This document shows positions 11,801 through 23,499 of a stretch of 64,000 bases of DNA, piece by piece. Origin of the DNA: Vicia villosa (lineage: Eukaryota; Streptophyta; Magnoliopsida; Fabales; Fabaceae); NCBI RefSeq assembly GCF_029867415.1, contig NW_026705156.1:62001-126000 (forward strand), given 5' to 3'. The notes under the pieces are model-generated. The model saw only the letters and a list, made by a program, of their open reading frames with translations, was not told the DNA's origin and made no database searches. The first letter of the stretch is position 1; every line of letters begins with the position of its first letter. Both the position numbers and the translations under genes were made by a program.

Positions 11801-12088
11801 GTGTTTAAATCCTCTCTTTATTTAATATCCTCCAAAATCAATTTAGGCCCAATAAGAGATATAACTCAAACAATTAATTATATCACTTATAATAATAATT
11901 CCTTCAATATAATAATTCCGACTTATAAATAATATTATTCTTAATATTATGTTCCGACTATCCGACTTCAATTTATATAATTCCAAATACGCCCTTAAAT
12001 AACACCGATAATCCAAATTCGACTAAATCAAATATTTAAATCCTTCAATAATTTAATTAACCAATTTAATTAAATTCGGGGTGTTATA
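8822..12088 (-). repeat. LARD 5' LTR (3267 bp)
   Basis: Complete long terminal repeat. On the plus strand it starts TGTAACACCCC at 8822 and ends GGGGTGTTATA at 12088, where the final CA has become TA. It is AT-rich and contains no credible gene. Compared with the left copy over 1945 bp I noticed about five substitutions and no indels, so the element inserted recently. The adjoining GTTGC at 12089-12093 is the candidate target duplication; its partner is outside the window. Confidence 0.9.
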
Positions 12089-12414
12089 GTTGCAGCATGT
12101 GGATTATAATTATTCTATTGTGTCAAATTACTGTCAAAGTCGACGTGTTTGTGTCTTATCGAGTTGAGAAGCAGATTAAAGCACTGAATGAAAAACTTGT
12201 TGAGATATAGTTAATAGATATTTAAACGGAATACATCGTGAAATGAATGAAGTTAAGAGTATTGTTGCTATTGTATATGTTTGATTATTCTTAGTTGTTT
12301 ATCTAATTAATGTTTGTTATGGATTTTAGATGATGTTGGAATTGTTAAGAACGTGTCCCTTTAAACTCAAGAAGCTCGTGAATAACTTTATATCTAACAT
12401 CTTGTGATTTTTTT

Positions 12415-12790
12415 TTGCAGAAACCTATAATGGACAGACTTGGAGAAGCTTATGACATCTCAGACAAGGTTTGTCATGAACTATTTTAACTATATGAGGG
12501 AGTGTTGCAACAATCTTGGATTAAACATTCATTGAATTTTCATTAGATAGAATTGACATTGCAATTATGCTGGGCCATTGGTGAACATGGTGGTGGTGGT
12601 GGTGGATCTCACAATGACGAAGCCGGTGAACTTTTTTAGACGAATTATGCTGGGCCATTGGCATTGCAATTGTGCCAGCCGTCTAGGAATGGCACAGGAG
12701 TTATCCCTTAGGGTTTTGTCGTGACAACCATTACAAAGCTTGCTACGTATCACCGTGAATTACTACCAAGAGCACGTGTATCTTTGGGCA
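12415..12790 (+). pseudogene. Exon-like relics of an unidentified plant gene
   Basis: Three exon-like pieces are visible. The first, 12421-12471, reads KPIMDRLGEAYDISDK between a T-rich acceptor (TTTTTGCAG) and a GTTTGT donor. The second, about 12547-12638, reads IELTLQLCWAIGEHGGGGGG and then SHNDEAGELF before a stop. The third, about 12714-12794, reads VVTTITKLATYHRELLPRARV then SLGK before a GTATCT donor. A short segment (GAATTATGCTGGGCCATTGG) is present twice, near 12560 and 12641. The pieces look like protein-coding sequence but are broken by stops. I do not recognise the family with confidence. The LARD ends only 330 bp upstream, so the gene may have been cut by it. Confidence 0.35.
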
Positions 12791-13174
12791 AGGTATCTTT
12801 GTTTGTTTCAAAGAGAAAAGTATTAGAGGCATATCCTCGCGCCAAATTATTAAACATAACTTACTCAATGTACAAAAGTAAACAGAAAGTATAACTCAGT
12901 GTACAACTAGCAAAGCTGGCTCAAATTATTAAGGAATAATAAACTCTGATACGGGTTGTATCCCACTGTTTGATTAAATTAAGTTTTTTGGATAAATGAT
13001 CCAAAATAGCATATTATGTGTATGAGACCATGATTTATGAATTGAAGACAAATTTAACTCTTTTCTATCTTAGTGAATTGTGTTTTTATTACATCATCCA
13101 AATATTTACCTTTATGACAGCATTGTTTAGAGAAAATCACTGTTAAATTGAAATTACTCTAGTTCTATTCTGTA

Positions 13175-14760
13175 AGTATAAGAGCGCGCCTAAGAGGAGG
13201 GTGAATTAGGACTTTGAAGATTTATCCGGTTTTTGAAACAAGTTGTTCTTATCTTTCTGGTTTGGTGCAAGAGTTTAGAAATGTGTTACTTTCTTTTCTG
13301 GTTATGATTTGTGAAAGTGGTAAATGCAGAAAAGTAAAGAACACAATGATGTATACTGGTTCCCCTCACAGTCTGAGAGTACTTCAGTCCCCTTTCAACA
13401 TGAAAGAGATTTTACTATTGTTTGTGACTTGTACAAGACCCACACAAACACCAAGAACAATCCTCTTGGATTTTCACTAAGTACACTAAGAGAATAATCC
13501 TCCCTTAATGACTCACTTGTTTCCAACAATCCTGGACAACAAGATTTCAACCACCAAGAACAATCCTCTTGGATTTACTAACTTGATTATGAAAACAATC
13601 CTCTCACTAATAAAAAAACCCTTGCTTCCAACAATCCTGGATAGCAAGTCAATAATAACCAAAATCTGGAAATATATTTGAGTAATAAAATTGATGAATA
13701 TTTATCAATCACTAAGACTGATCTTCCCTTTCAACAAGCAATTTATAAAGATATATTAGTGCTCAAGTGTTTATGAATGAGAGAGAAATTTTTCTGAAAT
13801 AATATGAAGAACACATGTAGAGAAATTCTCAATAAAAGTTGAAGTATCAAAACACTTGATTTTGAAAATGAATGAATATAATGATGTTAATTGCAATGAA
13901 AGAGGTGATTTTTAATTTGAAATTTCATGTATTTATAAGTGCATAACACCTCTATGAAACATGGTAAATTTTGAGACATTTTCATGAAGGTTTGTAATAG
14001 CTTAGAATAACAATGGTTCATGAAAAAACATAATTTTAAATTCTGCACAGTACTTCTTAAGTCGGTTAAAACGGTCACTTGACTTAACAAGTTCGTAGCA
14101 TTTTTCAAATTTCAAATATAAAAATACTGTTTCAGAACGTTGTAAATTTTGGCGGTTTTGGTGCTGTTACGGCTGCTAAAAACGCCACAATTTACCAAAA
14201 ACTGCATGTTTCAAAAAATTAAAAAATTTAAAGAATTGCCTAAATATTTGAATAAACCTAATGCAACATCTATTGATTTATTCAAGTCAATATATTATAT
14301 TTGAAAGTGATTTAACATGGTTCAAACATAATAAAAAATTATATTTAAAAGTGATTTAACATGGTTCAAATATGATTAAAAAAATATATTTGAAAGTGAT
14401 TTTGAACACAAATGACCAATGTATGCAAGTGATTTTTTGGAGAATAATTTGAGCACTAAAATTATCAATATAATTGCATGCTTGTACCTCTATCAATCAA
14501 GATCCATGCTTAGTCTTCAACTTTAATCTTGAATAATTTGGTGCTAGCTTTTGCTCATGATAAGACTTGGACACTTGAATTAATACATTGTTCTTGAAGC
14601 TTTTTTCATACTTTTTTTATATGATTATTTGACATTCATTTTGCCTTCATCAAAATACATTGGATTGAGAGTCTTGACTTCACATGCTCATTGTCATTAG
14701 GAAACAGTCTGTCCATTGTTTAATAAATTAACCTAAAATTAATAGACAGAGAACTTTTTT
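13175..14760. repeat. Unclassified repeat-like non-coding DNA
   Basis: No coding signal. It contains internal short repeats such as ACAATCCTCTTGGATTT (near 13457 and 13561) and CCAACAATCCTGGA (near 13526 and 13627), and three variants of TATATTTGAAAGTGATTT between 14290 and 14400. The start, with a tract like CGCGCCTAAGAGGAGGGTGA, resembles sequences near plant LTR elements, but I cannot assign a family. Confidence 0.3.
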
Positions 14761-14811
14761 TCAATATTTTCTCTAAGCGTTTATTTTTCTGCGAGTGTTT
14801 GTAATCCGATT

Positions 14812-15303
14812 TATGTGTCACATTAATGGAAAAACTATTGGTGCATGGCTTGATCGGAATGGACTTCGACTTGCTAGGTAATAGACACACTCAAGGACAA
14901 ATTTTCAGTATTCTGACATTTCTTCTGTCCTTTTCTCTATGCACATCCTGTTAGTGCATGTCTTTCTTTTTGCTTGCTTTTGATGTCTTTTTATATGTTT
15001 TAACTCAGAATATTTAAATCTAATTATTTGACCACCTCTGAAGCATGTGTGCTTCTAAAATGGTCACTTTAAAAAGTGATTTTGAAAGCTGCATCTTTAT
15101 TGCTAATACGTAGTAATGAGAGTCATTATTCTGAAGTCAATGATTTAGTTTGATGACTTTCAGTTACAAGATTTAAGATATTATGTTTTTTTTCATTCTC
15201 TTTTAGGTTGGTGTTGTGCTAATGGATGAATCAAAGGTTATCTTGAAATGCCGATCAGGTCCATACATGATGATAACAGTTGATTTACTTGGTGGCCAGG
15301 TTC
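14812..15303 (+). pseudogene. Second set of exon-like relics
   Basis: Two blocks look like exons. The first, about 14815-14878, reads CHINGKTIGAWLDRNGLRLA and ends AG before GTAATA. The second, 15208-15300, follows a CTCTTTTAG acceptor and reads [20 protein letters not shown] then [10 protein letters not shown] before GTTCGA. Joined at these splice sites the reading frames do not agree, so the gene is broken or my junctions are off. They may belong to the same lost gene as 12415-12790. I do not recognise the product. Confidence 0.3.
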
Positions 15304-15544
15304 GAACTGCAATTTTTTCTTGTCTTGGTATCGTGTAACACTATAATTCTCTTAATTATAGAGATTCATTTGGATAGTTTTTATGGCTTAGCCTTAGAAT
15401 CTCACCCTTACTGAATCCTTAAGTAGTTTATTCGAGCAGTCAACACCATCTTAAGCATACTCTACGTAGGGAAGCCGATGAATATAAGTGAATGATCCTA
15501 AAAATTTAAAAATTAAATACTTTAATTCAAAAAAAGGGAATGCA

Positions 15545-15760
15545 CTTATTAAGTTAGGTGGCCCTCGCCCGGTCATTTAATCCAACGGTCGTGGAACCTA
15601 CAAAAATAAAATAACCTGTTGTTAGTTGGTTCAGAGGTATCTGGTGCTGAACTTGGTAGTGCAAATCACGGTCCGATCCCCCGCAACTGAAATTGGGTAA
15701 ATAAAAAGGGTTACCAAACTTATGTACCTGAACCCTGTGCAAAAAGATCATATTCACTAA
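15545..15760 (+). mobile_element. tRNA-derived SINE, degraded
   Basis: A box-like TAGTTGGTTCAG (15623-15634) and a B box-like GGTCCGATCCC (15670-15680) lie 36 bp apart, the spacing of an RNA polymerase III internal promoter. The intervening GTATCTGGTGCTGAACTTGG and the following CCCCCGCAACTG match my memory of a SINE family common in legumes. Ends are eroded, and no clear target duplication or tail is visible. Boundaries are approximate. Confidence 0.6.
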
Positions 15761-16062
15761 CTGACCGCCTTACTATGAGTGTGTACGGATAACGGGCTTA
15801 ATGTGACTGTGTCTAAATGAAAAAGGGCAGAATATGGGAGGAGTAAACTAGGATTTGGCATATTAACATGATGTAAATTAGTTTGTGTAAGAGAAAGACA
15901 TATGACCACAAAAATGTGGATTGTGTTACTACGATACCCTTGTTTCTGTGATATAATATTTGTTGATGTGGCCTTGTTCAAAGTAAAGTTGTTAGACCCA
16001 GAATAACTATTTTAATGATACTGTTTACTTCATTTTTTTTGCTTGAGGACAAGCAAATGTTC

Positions 16063-17793
16063 AAGTGTGGGAGATTTTTATTACATGCAAATACATCATT
16101 TATTTGACTTGATTAACGCATGTTTTCTAGTTGTTTTGAATTGCATTTGCACTATTATGTTGGTATTTAGTTTGTTTTCAGGTACTTAGTCATTTTAGAG
16201 GCATGTGCGAAGAAACAAAGCAAAACAGGCGAAAAAACAGAAGAAATGGAGCAATTTACACAAGAGACGTTGTCTGACTATTTTGGCCATAACTCCTACA
16301 TCGTAAATCAGAATGATGTCCCGTTCAAAGGGTTGGAAAGCTAACGCAAATATCTACAATCTTGGAAAATATGAAGGCCGCGGGCACCGAGAAAGGGGCC
16401 GCGAGGTGCCGACCTAAACCGACACTCAAACTTCCGCGATCCCACGGTCTTCTCAATTTTTAAAGGCCGCGGACACGATCCAGGCCTCGGCGGGCGCCGT
16501 CTTTGCATTTTGTTTCCCGCTCAAAATAAGTTGGAGGGCATTCCTGACAAAGCACAGCCTCAAGAACTTCTATAAATAGTCGTTTCTATTTCATTTGCAA
16601 GGCATTCAAGCTTAGTTACATACTTAAGCCACATATTGTCAGATTTTGTAAGTGATAATCCCTTCACATCGAAGAGTTATCACACTATTGATAGAGTCTG
16701 TAATCGAGTTTGGAGCACTTTGGTAGAAGTTAATCATGCCGCCATTTTCATTTCCAGTTGCATTTACTTTCCGTTGTACAAGATTAAAGACTCCGTTTGG
16801 AGCAGGTTCTTTATCACAGTCTTACCTTTATTTAATCGCTTTTTGCCTTGCACTCACTTAAATTGATTTATTACCTTGCTTGCCTTTATTTCCATCTCAT
16901 TTACATGCTTTATTTTATTTAATCGCTTTGCCTTACATTGCTTTAATTACTTTATTTCCTGCCTCACTTTTATTTACCATGTTCAACTGCTTTTATATGT
17001 TTATCTTTATTTCCATGTTTGGCTAAACTTTTAAAGGCTAGAATGTAAAGATCATTGTCATGATAGTATTCCAAATGTTGTATTAATAGAAACACTGTTG
17101 GGGATGTTTTAACTTTTAACTCAAGTTTTCTGTACTTAACTATTTTATGGATAAGATCGAAAGTCATCCATTCTAAAGATTAAACTTGATTAGTTTTTAA
17201 CCGAACAAAAAGGGCGAAAAGAGTTTTGTTTAGTTAATTAGGGATCTTTAACATATTTTAGAAAACGATTTTAAAACTGTGTACGGACGCGTTTATAGGT
17301 TTGAAATCTGATTCTTGGCCTAAAGTTAAGAATCTCTTTAAGTTAATCTTTCCAAGTTAAAATCATTTTTTTACTAAGATAAGTATCTAATTTCTTAAAA
17401 ATAGGTTTGCATCTTTAAGGCGGTAAGCACCTTTTATAAGTGACAATAAAAGGATTGGATTAAAGAGTAAACTCGGTTCTTAGTACGCGAAAGCGACAAG
17501 TTCCTGTTAAATTGTTCCTTTCTATAAGTAGATAATATTGCCCCACAAGTAGTTCTATCTAGATACAACTCGAACATTGTCTGATAAATGTGAGTTACAT
17601 TCGAGCATGTCTTTTATCTGCATTTATTTTATCTCTTTATTTTCCTGCACTGCACACATCTCAACTAAATCGATCCACCTTGAATAAACACCTTAACAAT
17701 AAAGTTGATAGATTGACGATTGGTCTCTGTGGGATCGATAATCTTTTATATTACTCTGACACGATTCGTATACTTGCGAATAACACGCATCAA
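16063..17793 (+). mobile_element. Athila-type LTR fragment (purine tract plus LTR)
   Basis: TTGAGGACAAGCAAATGTTC followed by the purine tract AAGTGTGGGAGA (about 16063-16075) is the layout seen before the 3' LTR of the Athila element at 61.7 kb. The LTR then runs to about 17793. It has a CpG-rich word array at 16376-16500, a TATA box at 16571-16578, and the late-LTR phrase GGTCTCTGTGGGATCGATAA at 17722, which in related elements precedes the Asp-tRNA primer site. No primer site follows, so this is a 3' LTR remnant or solo LTR. It is a divergent relative of the LTR at 44.27-45.88 kb. Confidence 0.65.
16571..16578 (+). promoter_or_regulatory. TATA box of the Athila-type LTR
   Basis: TATAAATA downstream of the GC-rich array, at the position expected of the U3/R border. 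It corresponds to TATAAATA at 44709-44716 in the related LTR. Confidence 0.5.
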
Positions 17794-19430
17794 GTTTTCT
17801 CTCAATTTCTTCCCTCTGAATTTCTAATTCAGTCTGAACGTATAATATAAAATATAAGTACTATATAATAATAAAATACTATTGATTCAAATATTTTTAT
17901 ATATGAAAAAATATATTGACAACAATTTATTCACTTTTAAAATAGTAAACTCTTTTTCTTAAACAATTTTATCTTTTATTTATTTCATTTTAATTATAGT
18001 TAAGAAACAAATGCGCGTAATACACCAGTGTCTGTGCGAACGCATAGGTATCCCACTAGTTATGTTCAATCATATATGTTTATATGCTTTCATATTTACA
18101 TGTCTACATGATAAAGAAGATAAAGAGTTTATATTGATCTAACGTAAAAATAAATAGTATAAATAATCTAGTTAGTATTTTAGTATACTAATTTATTCTA
18201 GTTATTATTATATTCTAAAAGTTCATATTGATCTATTAGCTATTCAAAATGGACTACATTAGTCATTTCCATTCATTAGTGACATATTTAGCTATTGGTT
18301 TTTGAGTTTTTTTCTCGCTAATTAGATGAAAAGGATTAACATGATACATTTCAAAGAGTTAAGAGTCTGAGTTAAGAGTCTCCAAAAAGACTAATATTAG
18401 TCATTTCCATTTCTCGAAGTATGATTAAACATATATTGTCAATTTAGTGTCTCTACTCCATGCATCTCAATTCATCTATCACTTAATATGAATTTTACTA
18501 GATGTGTAGTTCATACATTTGCATTATACATTTCCTTCGAAATATGAGTATTATACTTAAGGAAATTTTAATGTTTAAGTAAAATAAAATTGTTCATCAA
18601 ATTTCCAGGTTGCTTTTCATTATAAAAAATTGATTTTTTACAATATGATAAAAATGATCATTAAAATAATTTGAATCATGCAAGACGAGAAAATTGAAAC
18701 TTTGGTGTGTAATTCAATTTAATATATAATGTTATTCAAATAATTAGTAGTGGATAATTTTCATATAGAAAATTTTCAGTTCATGATTCTAATGAGTATA
18801 TTATGAGATTTAAATTACCAATAAAGAGAGTAATAGTGAACTATGATTTTTTTTATGATGATTAAAATCATGCATACTAGATAATGACATAGATACATGT
18901 TTCATGAAAACATGTCTTTAATGAATTGTACGTGTTTTAAAATATTTACTTCGAATTTTTGACATGAGGGAATTATGGAAGGATGCGAATTACATAAAAT
19001 CTAAACTAAATATAATTTTAACATCAATTAAAACAAGCCTATTTCTAAAACTTACAAGCGTGTCAACTAGAGATATCATTAAGGAAATTATCAACATAAC
19101 ATTATCAAAGAAGCTCAAGGCTACCATTAAGTTCACGCGTAGTTATGGTAAAAATGAAAAAGAAACTTACTTTTGTAATGATGAGCAATAGTAAATTCCT
19201 TTCTCGAATGCCAAAACGAAGTCATTATGTCATTCATGATGAACACAAACCATTTAATTATAAAAGATCTCATAATTTAATTGACAATAATTTACCAATA
19301 AGGAAGTGTTTTAAAATATCATCATTGAATTGTTTTGCCTCCCACCTCCATGCAAACAACAACTCTACCTTCAAGTTCAGCAATAGTTTAAGCCTTTTAT
19401 ACTTTATAGAATAATTTTAGTATGGGAGAT
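17794..19430. other. AT-rich intergenic DNA
   Basis: Apart from the Helitron-like end at 18026-18060 I see no supported feature. Two overlapping ORFs of 75 and 89 codons near 18964-19414 have low-complexity composition and no recognised domain. Confidence 0.5.
18026..18060 (+). mobile_element. Helitron-like 3' terminus
   Basis: The sequence CTGTGCGAACGCATAG (18032-18047) can form a short hairpin, followed by GTATCCCA and CTAGT at 18056-18060. A hairpin about 10 bp before CTRR-T is the plant Helitron 3' signature. The upstream AT-rich stretch from about 17800 may be the body of a short non-autonomous copy, but the 5' TC end could not be placed. Confidence 0.45.
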
Positions 19431-19498
19431 TTTTTTATAATGTCCTCGTGTATACCCAAAAAGAAGAGAATAAGAGAGGGGGCCTAACCAAAACCCTC

Positions 19499-19750
19499 TC
19501 AAACACGAACTAATCTATAACTAGGCATGCCTAGTTTGTTATGATACATAGATGATACAAGGAAATGAGGAATTGAATCCCAAAAAAGATGAGTAGAGCT
19601 TGATGTAGTCATTGAGACAAGTTTGTCTATGCATTGATTGCCTTCCAAGTAGATATGGGTGATGAAAAAAGCCATAGGCCTTGTTTTGACCATGGTGTTA
19701 AGCCACCATTTTGATGTCCCAAGGCATAATTTTGGAACCTTACAGAGCAA
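19499..19750 (-). pseudogene. LINE RNase H-like remnant
   Basis: HIYLEGNQCIDKLVSM resembles the conserved REGNxxADxLA motif at the end of the RNase H domain carried by many plant L1 elements. It marks the 3' end of the element. Confidence 0.55.
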
Positions 19751-21519
19751 GAATCACCATAATTGAGTTTGTTTCCAACCATAACTTCTTCCAACCAAAA
19801 TGAACAGCTATGTAAATGGTCTGAATGACCCCAAAAAGCTCAGCATGAAAAGATGAATGACCATCTACTAGGTCCGAAAAACCAAAGAGGAAGTCACCTT
19901 AATCATCTCCAAACACACCCTCACAAGAAGCCATCGAGATTGAAAAAAAGATCCATATGTGTTAAACTTTTTCCAAACCCAAGATGGAGTGGGATATATG
20001 ACTTCATGTTAAATTAGAGGATGCATATTAAATTTAAAGCTTTTGATTGTTATGAAATCATGAATATAAGAATTGGTCATTTTTTTGTGAGATTACCAAT
20101 GAGAGCCACTTTTGTTTGAACCATGCTCAAAGATTGCTTCCAATGTAAAGATTGTTGATCAAATCTCTTTTGGTTCCGGGCAAAACAAATGATATTGAAG
20201 ATTGAAATAATTAAGGCTTGTATGATGACTTTGCATTGTTGGCTCTGTTTCTATCACATAAGTTAAAAGCTTCAAGGACATTTGATGGGCAAGAAACTTT
20301 TACCAAGCTTAGAAACCAATGCCATAACTTGTAGGAAAAATTACAAGAGAAGAAAAGATGGTTAAAAGACTATTGTTGCAAATTGCAGAGACTGCACCTA
20401 GATGGACCATAACAACCTCTTATGCACAAGTTATCATCAGTTAAGAGCTTATTGTTGCAAAACCTTCAAATTGTGAATGCTTTAGACAGAGGCATGTTAG
20501 CATTCCATAGATTGTTGCACCAAGTTTTAAGAGACATAACAACTGATTTAGTGACAAAAGTATCTTTAAGTGGCAATTCCCCGTTTGTGGAGTGAGAGCA
20601 AATGTGAATGTCATCCCTAAGACCCAAAGGAAAAGTGATTTGCAGGACTTGGGCTGATAGGTTAGGCATTACCTAGACGATGTGGTATATGAAATTCCAA
20701 GTACCTTAATGAAGAAAATCGGACACAATAATGATGGTGTTAATAGAAGTATGTTAGGGGCATTATGGATAAGAGGTGGGCCAATCCAAGCATCTAGTAA
20801 AAAAATTGGTAGTAAGGCCATCACCAATGATGAATTTAGAGTTGTGAATCATAAACTCATACTCTCTCTTGATGCTACTCCAGATGGAAGATGAAATGTG
20901 ATGAGATATTGGTTTGTTATTCTTGAGAACTCTAGTTTTCAGCAGCATGGCTCAAGGCTCTTTGGATATAAGAATGTCCCAACAAAACTTCAAATTTGAG
21001 GTTGTATTGAAGGTTGAAATAGATCTCAAAGACTCAAACCAAGGCCACCTAGGCTTAAGGGACTGCAAACCTTACCTCAAGAAACTGTGACTAGTTTCCT
21101 TTTCATGATATTCATAGACCAAATGAAGTTTCTAGTGCATTTTTCAAGGTCTTTAATTAAGGAAAGATGCCAAGAGTATATTGAGAAACCATGAACCAAC
21201 ATTGCTTTAATAATAGACTTCGCTAGTTGAACTCTTCCAGCAAAAGTGAGAAGAGATGACTTCCAACTAGCCATATTTTCTTTTATTCTATCCATAATAG
21301 GTTTAAGATAAGAAGCCTTTGAAATGCCCTTGAAATTAGGGACCCTCAAATAAGAAAGAAAGAGATCCTATCTTGAATCCAAGCATATTTGAGATATGAT
21401 TTAGTCTAGACTCAGACATGGAACTAGAGGACATAAAAGATTTTGATGGATTTACATGTTGACATAAGGCTTCAGCATATCTAAGGAGCAAGTCAATGAG
21501 GGCTTATATAGAAGATCTG

Positions 21520-22122
21520 TCACCATTGCAGAAAATCATACATCATAAGCTTAAACTTTCTTTGAGCTACAAGGATTGAAATGCTTCTACTAAGGACTTC
21601 CTCAGCAATGCAAAAGAGAGATGAGAGAGGATTACTTTGCCTCACACCTCTCCCACAGTTGAAAATACCTTGGAGCTTTTCATTTAATGAAATTGAAATC
21701 TTAGTAGATTCAACAATGGCCAATATACAAGCGTTAAAGTTGTCATTGAACCCAAAAGCCTTGAGTGCTTGCATAAAAAACCAGTTAAGATAATCAAAGG
21801 CTTTAGTGATGTTTACTTTCATAGCAGTATTGCATCCAAAAGATTTCTCGTGGAGCAAGTTAATGGCCTCAGAGGTAATCCTAATATAGTCTTTGATGCA
21901 TCTCCCCTTGACAAAACCCTTTCGCTCCCCATAGATGATTAGAGGCATGATTGAGGCCATTCTATTGGCTAGAACCTTGAAAATAATTTTGAACTTGAAA
22001 TTGGTAAGGGCTATGAGTCTGAATACCTCAATGGAGTATGCATTGGAAATTTTAGGAAGAAGGATGAAAATGTTTGCATTGTAACTAGGTGGAATCCAAG
22101 ATGAGTTAAAGAAATGAACCAA
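21520..22122 (-). pseudogene. LINE reverse transcriptase remnant
   Basis: A 200-codon open stretch with non-LTR RT landmarks: ILLPKISNAYSIEVFRLIAL, KVLANRMASIMP, ERKGFVKGRCIKD, VNITKAFDYLNW (usually DxxKAFDxxxW) and GRGVRQSNPLSSLFC (usually RGLRQGDPLSPLLF). The catalytic YADD segment expected next is not seen in this frame. Several consensus residues are replaced, so the enzyme is dead. Confidence 0.75.
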
Positions 22123-22322
22123 AGCTTCAATGACGTCTAGGTGAATTATTTCCCAAAAATGATGGAAGAAGGAGGCACCAAAGCCATCAGGGTCAAGAAC
22201 TCATTCCTTGATCTCCAAGTTACTTGTAATTCTAGTGAGCACGATGTTGGTTTCTTCATAAATGAGGCGAGGGATGCATATATTAATTAGATTCTGATCA
22301 TGCACAATTATATGAGGATCAA

Positions 22323-22790
22323 TTAATAAAGACTTGAAATAATCAGCAACATGGTCTCCAAGCACCTTTTGGAAAGTGATGAGAGAACCTTTAATTTTGA
22401 GAGCAAAAATAGATTTAGTACCTGCTTAATCTTAGCCATCTTATGAAAGAACCCGATGTTTCTATCATCATCTAAATGCCAATTTACTCTAGCCTTTTCC
22501 CTACAAAACAAGTTTTCCATGTGAAGGGTCATCCCCGAGTCAATCGTGCAACCTTTTTCTAGAGTTCTCAGCTCTTTGGAATGGATTTCATCCTGGATCT
22601 TTATCTGAACCTGGTTCAACTTGTATTCAACTTCTTTGACCATTGAATACACATTTCCAAAAATGTTATGATTTCTGCTTTTAAGATTACCCTTTAGGAT
22701 TTTAAGTTTATCAGATAGGATAAACATAGGACAACCATGAATCTTGACATTCCAACTACTTTTAATCACTTCCAAGCAAATTGGATGCAT
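22323..22790 (-). pseudogene. LINE ORF2 linker remnant
   Basis: A 155-codon open stretch. It includes VNWHLDDDRNIGFFHKMAKI, which corresponds to the conserved W-x-x-x-GD-x-NT-FFH segment before the reverse transcriptase of plant LINEs. It ends by frameshift before the RT block. Confidence 0.6.
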
Positions 22791-22989
22791 GTTCTACATT
22801 TGTAAGAATTTGAAGTAGGGGATACGTATCTGTGGAAAAGTTGAAGTCCATCCTTATATGGTGGTAGTCTGACCTTACTTTAGGAAAGGTGATGCAAGAA
22901 GTTTTTGTGCAAGAAGCTAGCTTGCCGATGTTGCCAATGGCCCTATCTAGTCTTTTGAGGGTGTGAACTATACAAATTCTACCATTATA

Positions 22990-23470
22990 CTAAGTGTAAA
23001 ATGCTCCCATTGTTGGCAAATGAAAAAACTCATTTGAGTTTGAACAGTATAAAAATTCTTTCTTAAGAGGCTTAGCAGGATTTAAGGATCCTTTATGCTC
23101 ATGGGCTCTGAAGATCACATTGTAGTCTCCTATGAGGCACCAATGAAATTTGTGTGTAATGAGGATATTATTTAAATCTACCCACAAATATCTTCCTCTT
23201 ATGTTGTTGGTTGAAGCATATATGGCTACCAACCAAATGAAATTATTCTCTACTATGGTGGTAAATGCTATGTACCGATCTCCACATAAAGGATTTTTGG
23301 AGTTAAGGGACATTTGCAAAAGCACCATAAATTAGGAAGGTTGTTAGGTCTGCAGTTAAGGGAGATCAACTTAAGGCCCAATCTAAGTAACCAGGTTTGA
23401 GGGAAGTTATCATAGCACATCCAAGGCTCAACACAAATAGGAAATCAAGTCTATTATTAAAAATAACCCT
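22990..23470 (-). pseudogene. LINE endonuclease remnant
   Basis: The minus-strand frame reads FIWLVAIYASTNNIRGRYLW and CLIGDYNVIFRAHEHKG, matching the AP-endonuclease region of plant LINEs (usual GDFN and EKxGG motifs). Upstream, EPWMCYDNFPQTWLLRLGLK in another frame continues the domain, so at least one frameshift lies near 23330. Confidence 0.7.
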
Positions 23471-23499
23471 TTTAAAAGCCAATTTTATGAGGGTGACTT

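Larger units (their letters stand above)
1..12088 (-). mobile_element. LARD-like non-autonomous LTR retrotransposon (outer element)
   Basis: The segments 1-310 plus 5305-6939 match 10144-12088 base for base in length (1945 bp each), so they are the two LTRs of one element. Its left end lies outside the window. LTR ends are TGTAACACCCC and its inverse GGGGTGTTACA. A primer site for initiator Met tRNA lies on the minus strand next to the right LTR and a purine tract lies next to the left LTR, so the element reads right to left. The interior is only about 1.88 kb and holds no gag or pol that I can recognise. Long LTRs with a short non-coding interior fit the LARD class, which needs enzymes from an autonomous relative. 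The last bases before the left LTR resemble the 3' end of chromovirus (Tekay/Del) elements; that parentage is inference. A copia element is nested in the left LTR. Confidence 0.85.

Noticed and set aside
15623..15680. Functional tRNA gene
   Set aside because: A and B boxes are present but no cloverleaf or acceptor stem could be formed; the flanks match a SINE.
18964..19414. Two overlapping small ORFs (75 and 89 codons)
   Set aside because: Low-complexity AT-rich composition, no domain, no promoter or splice context.
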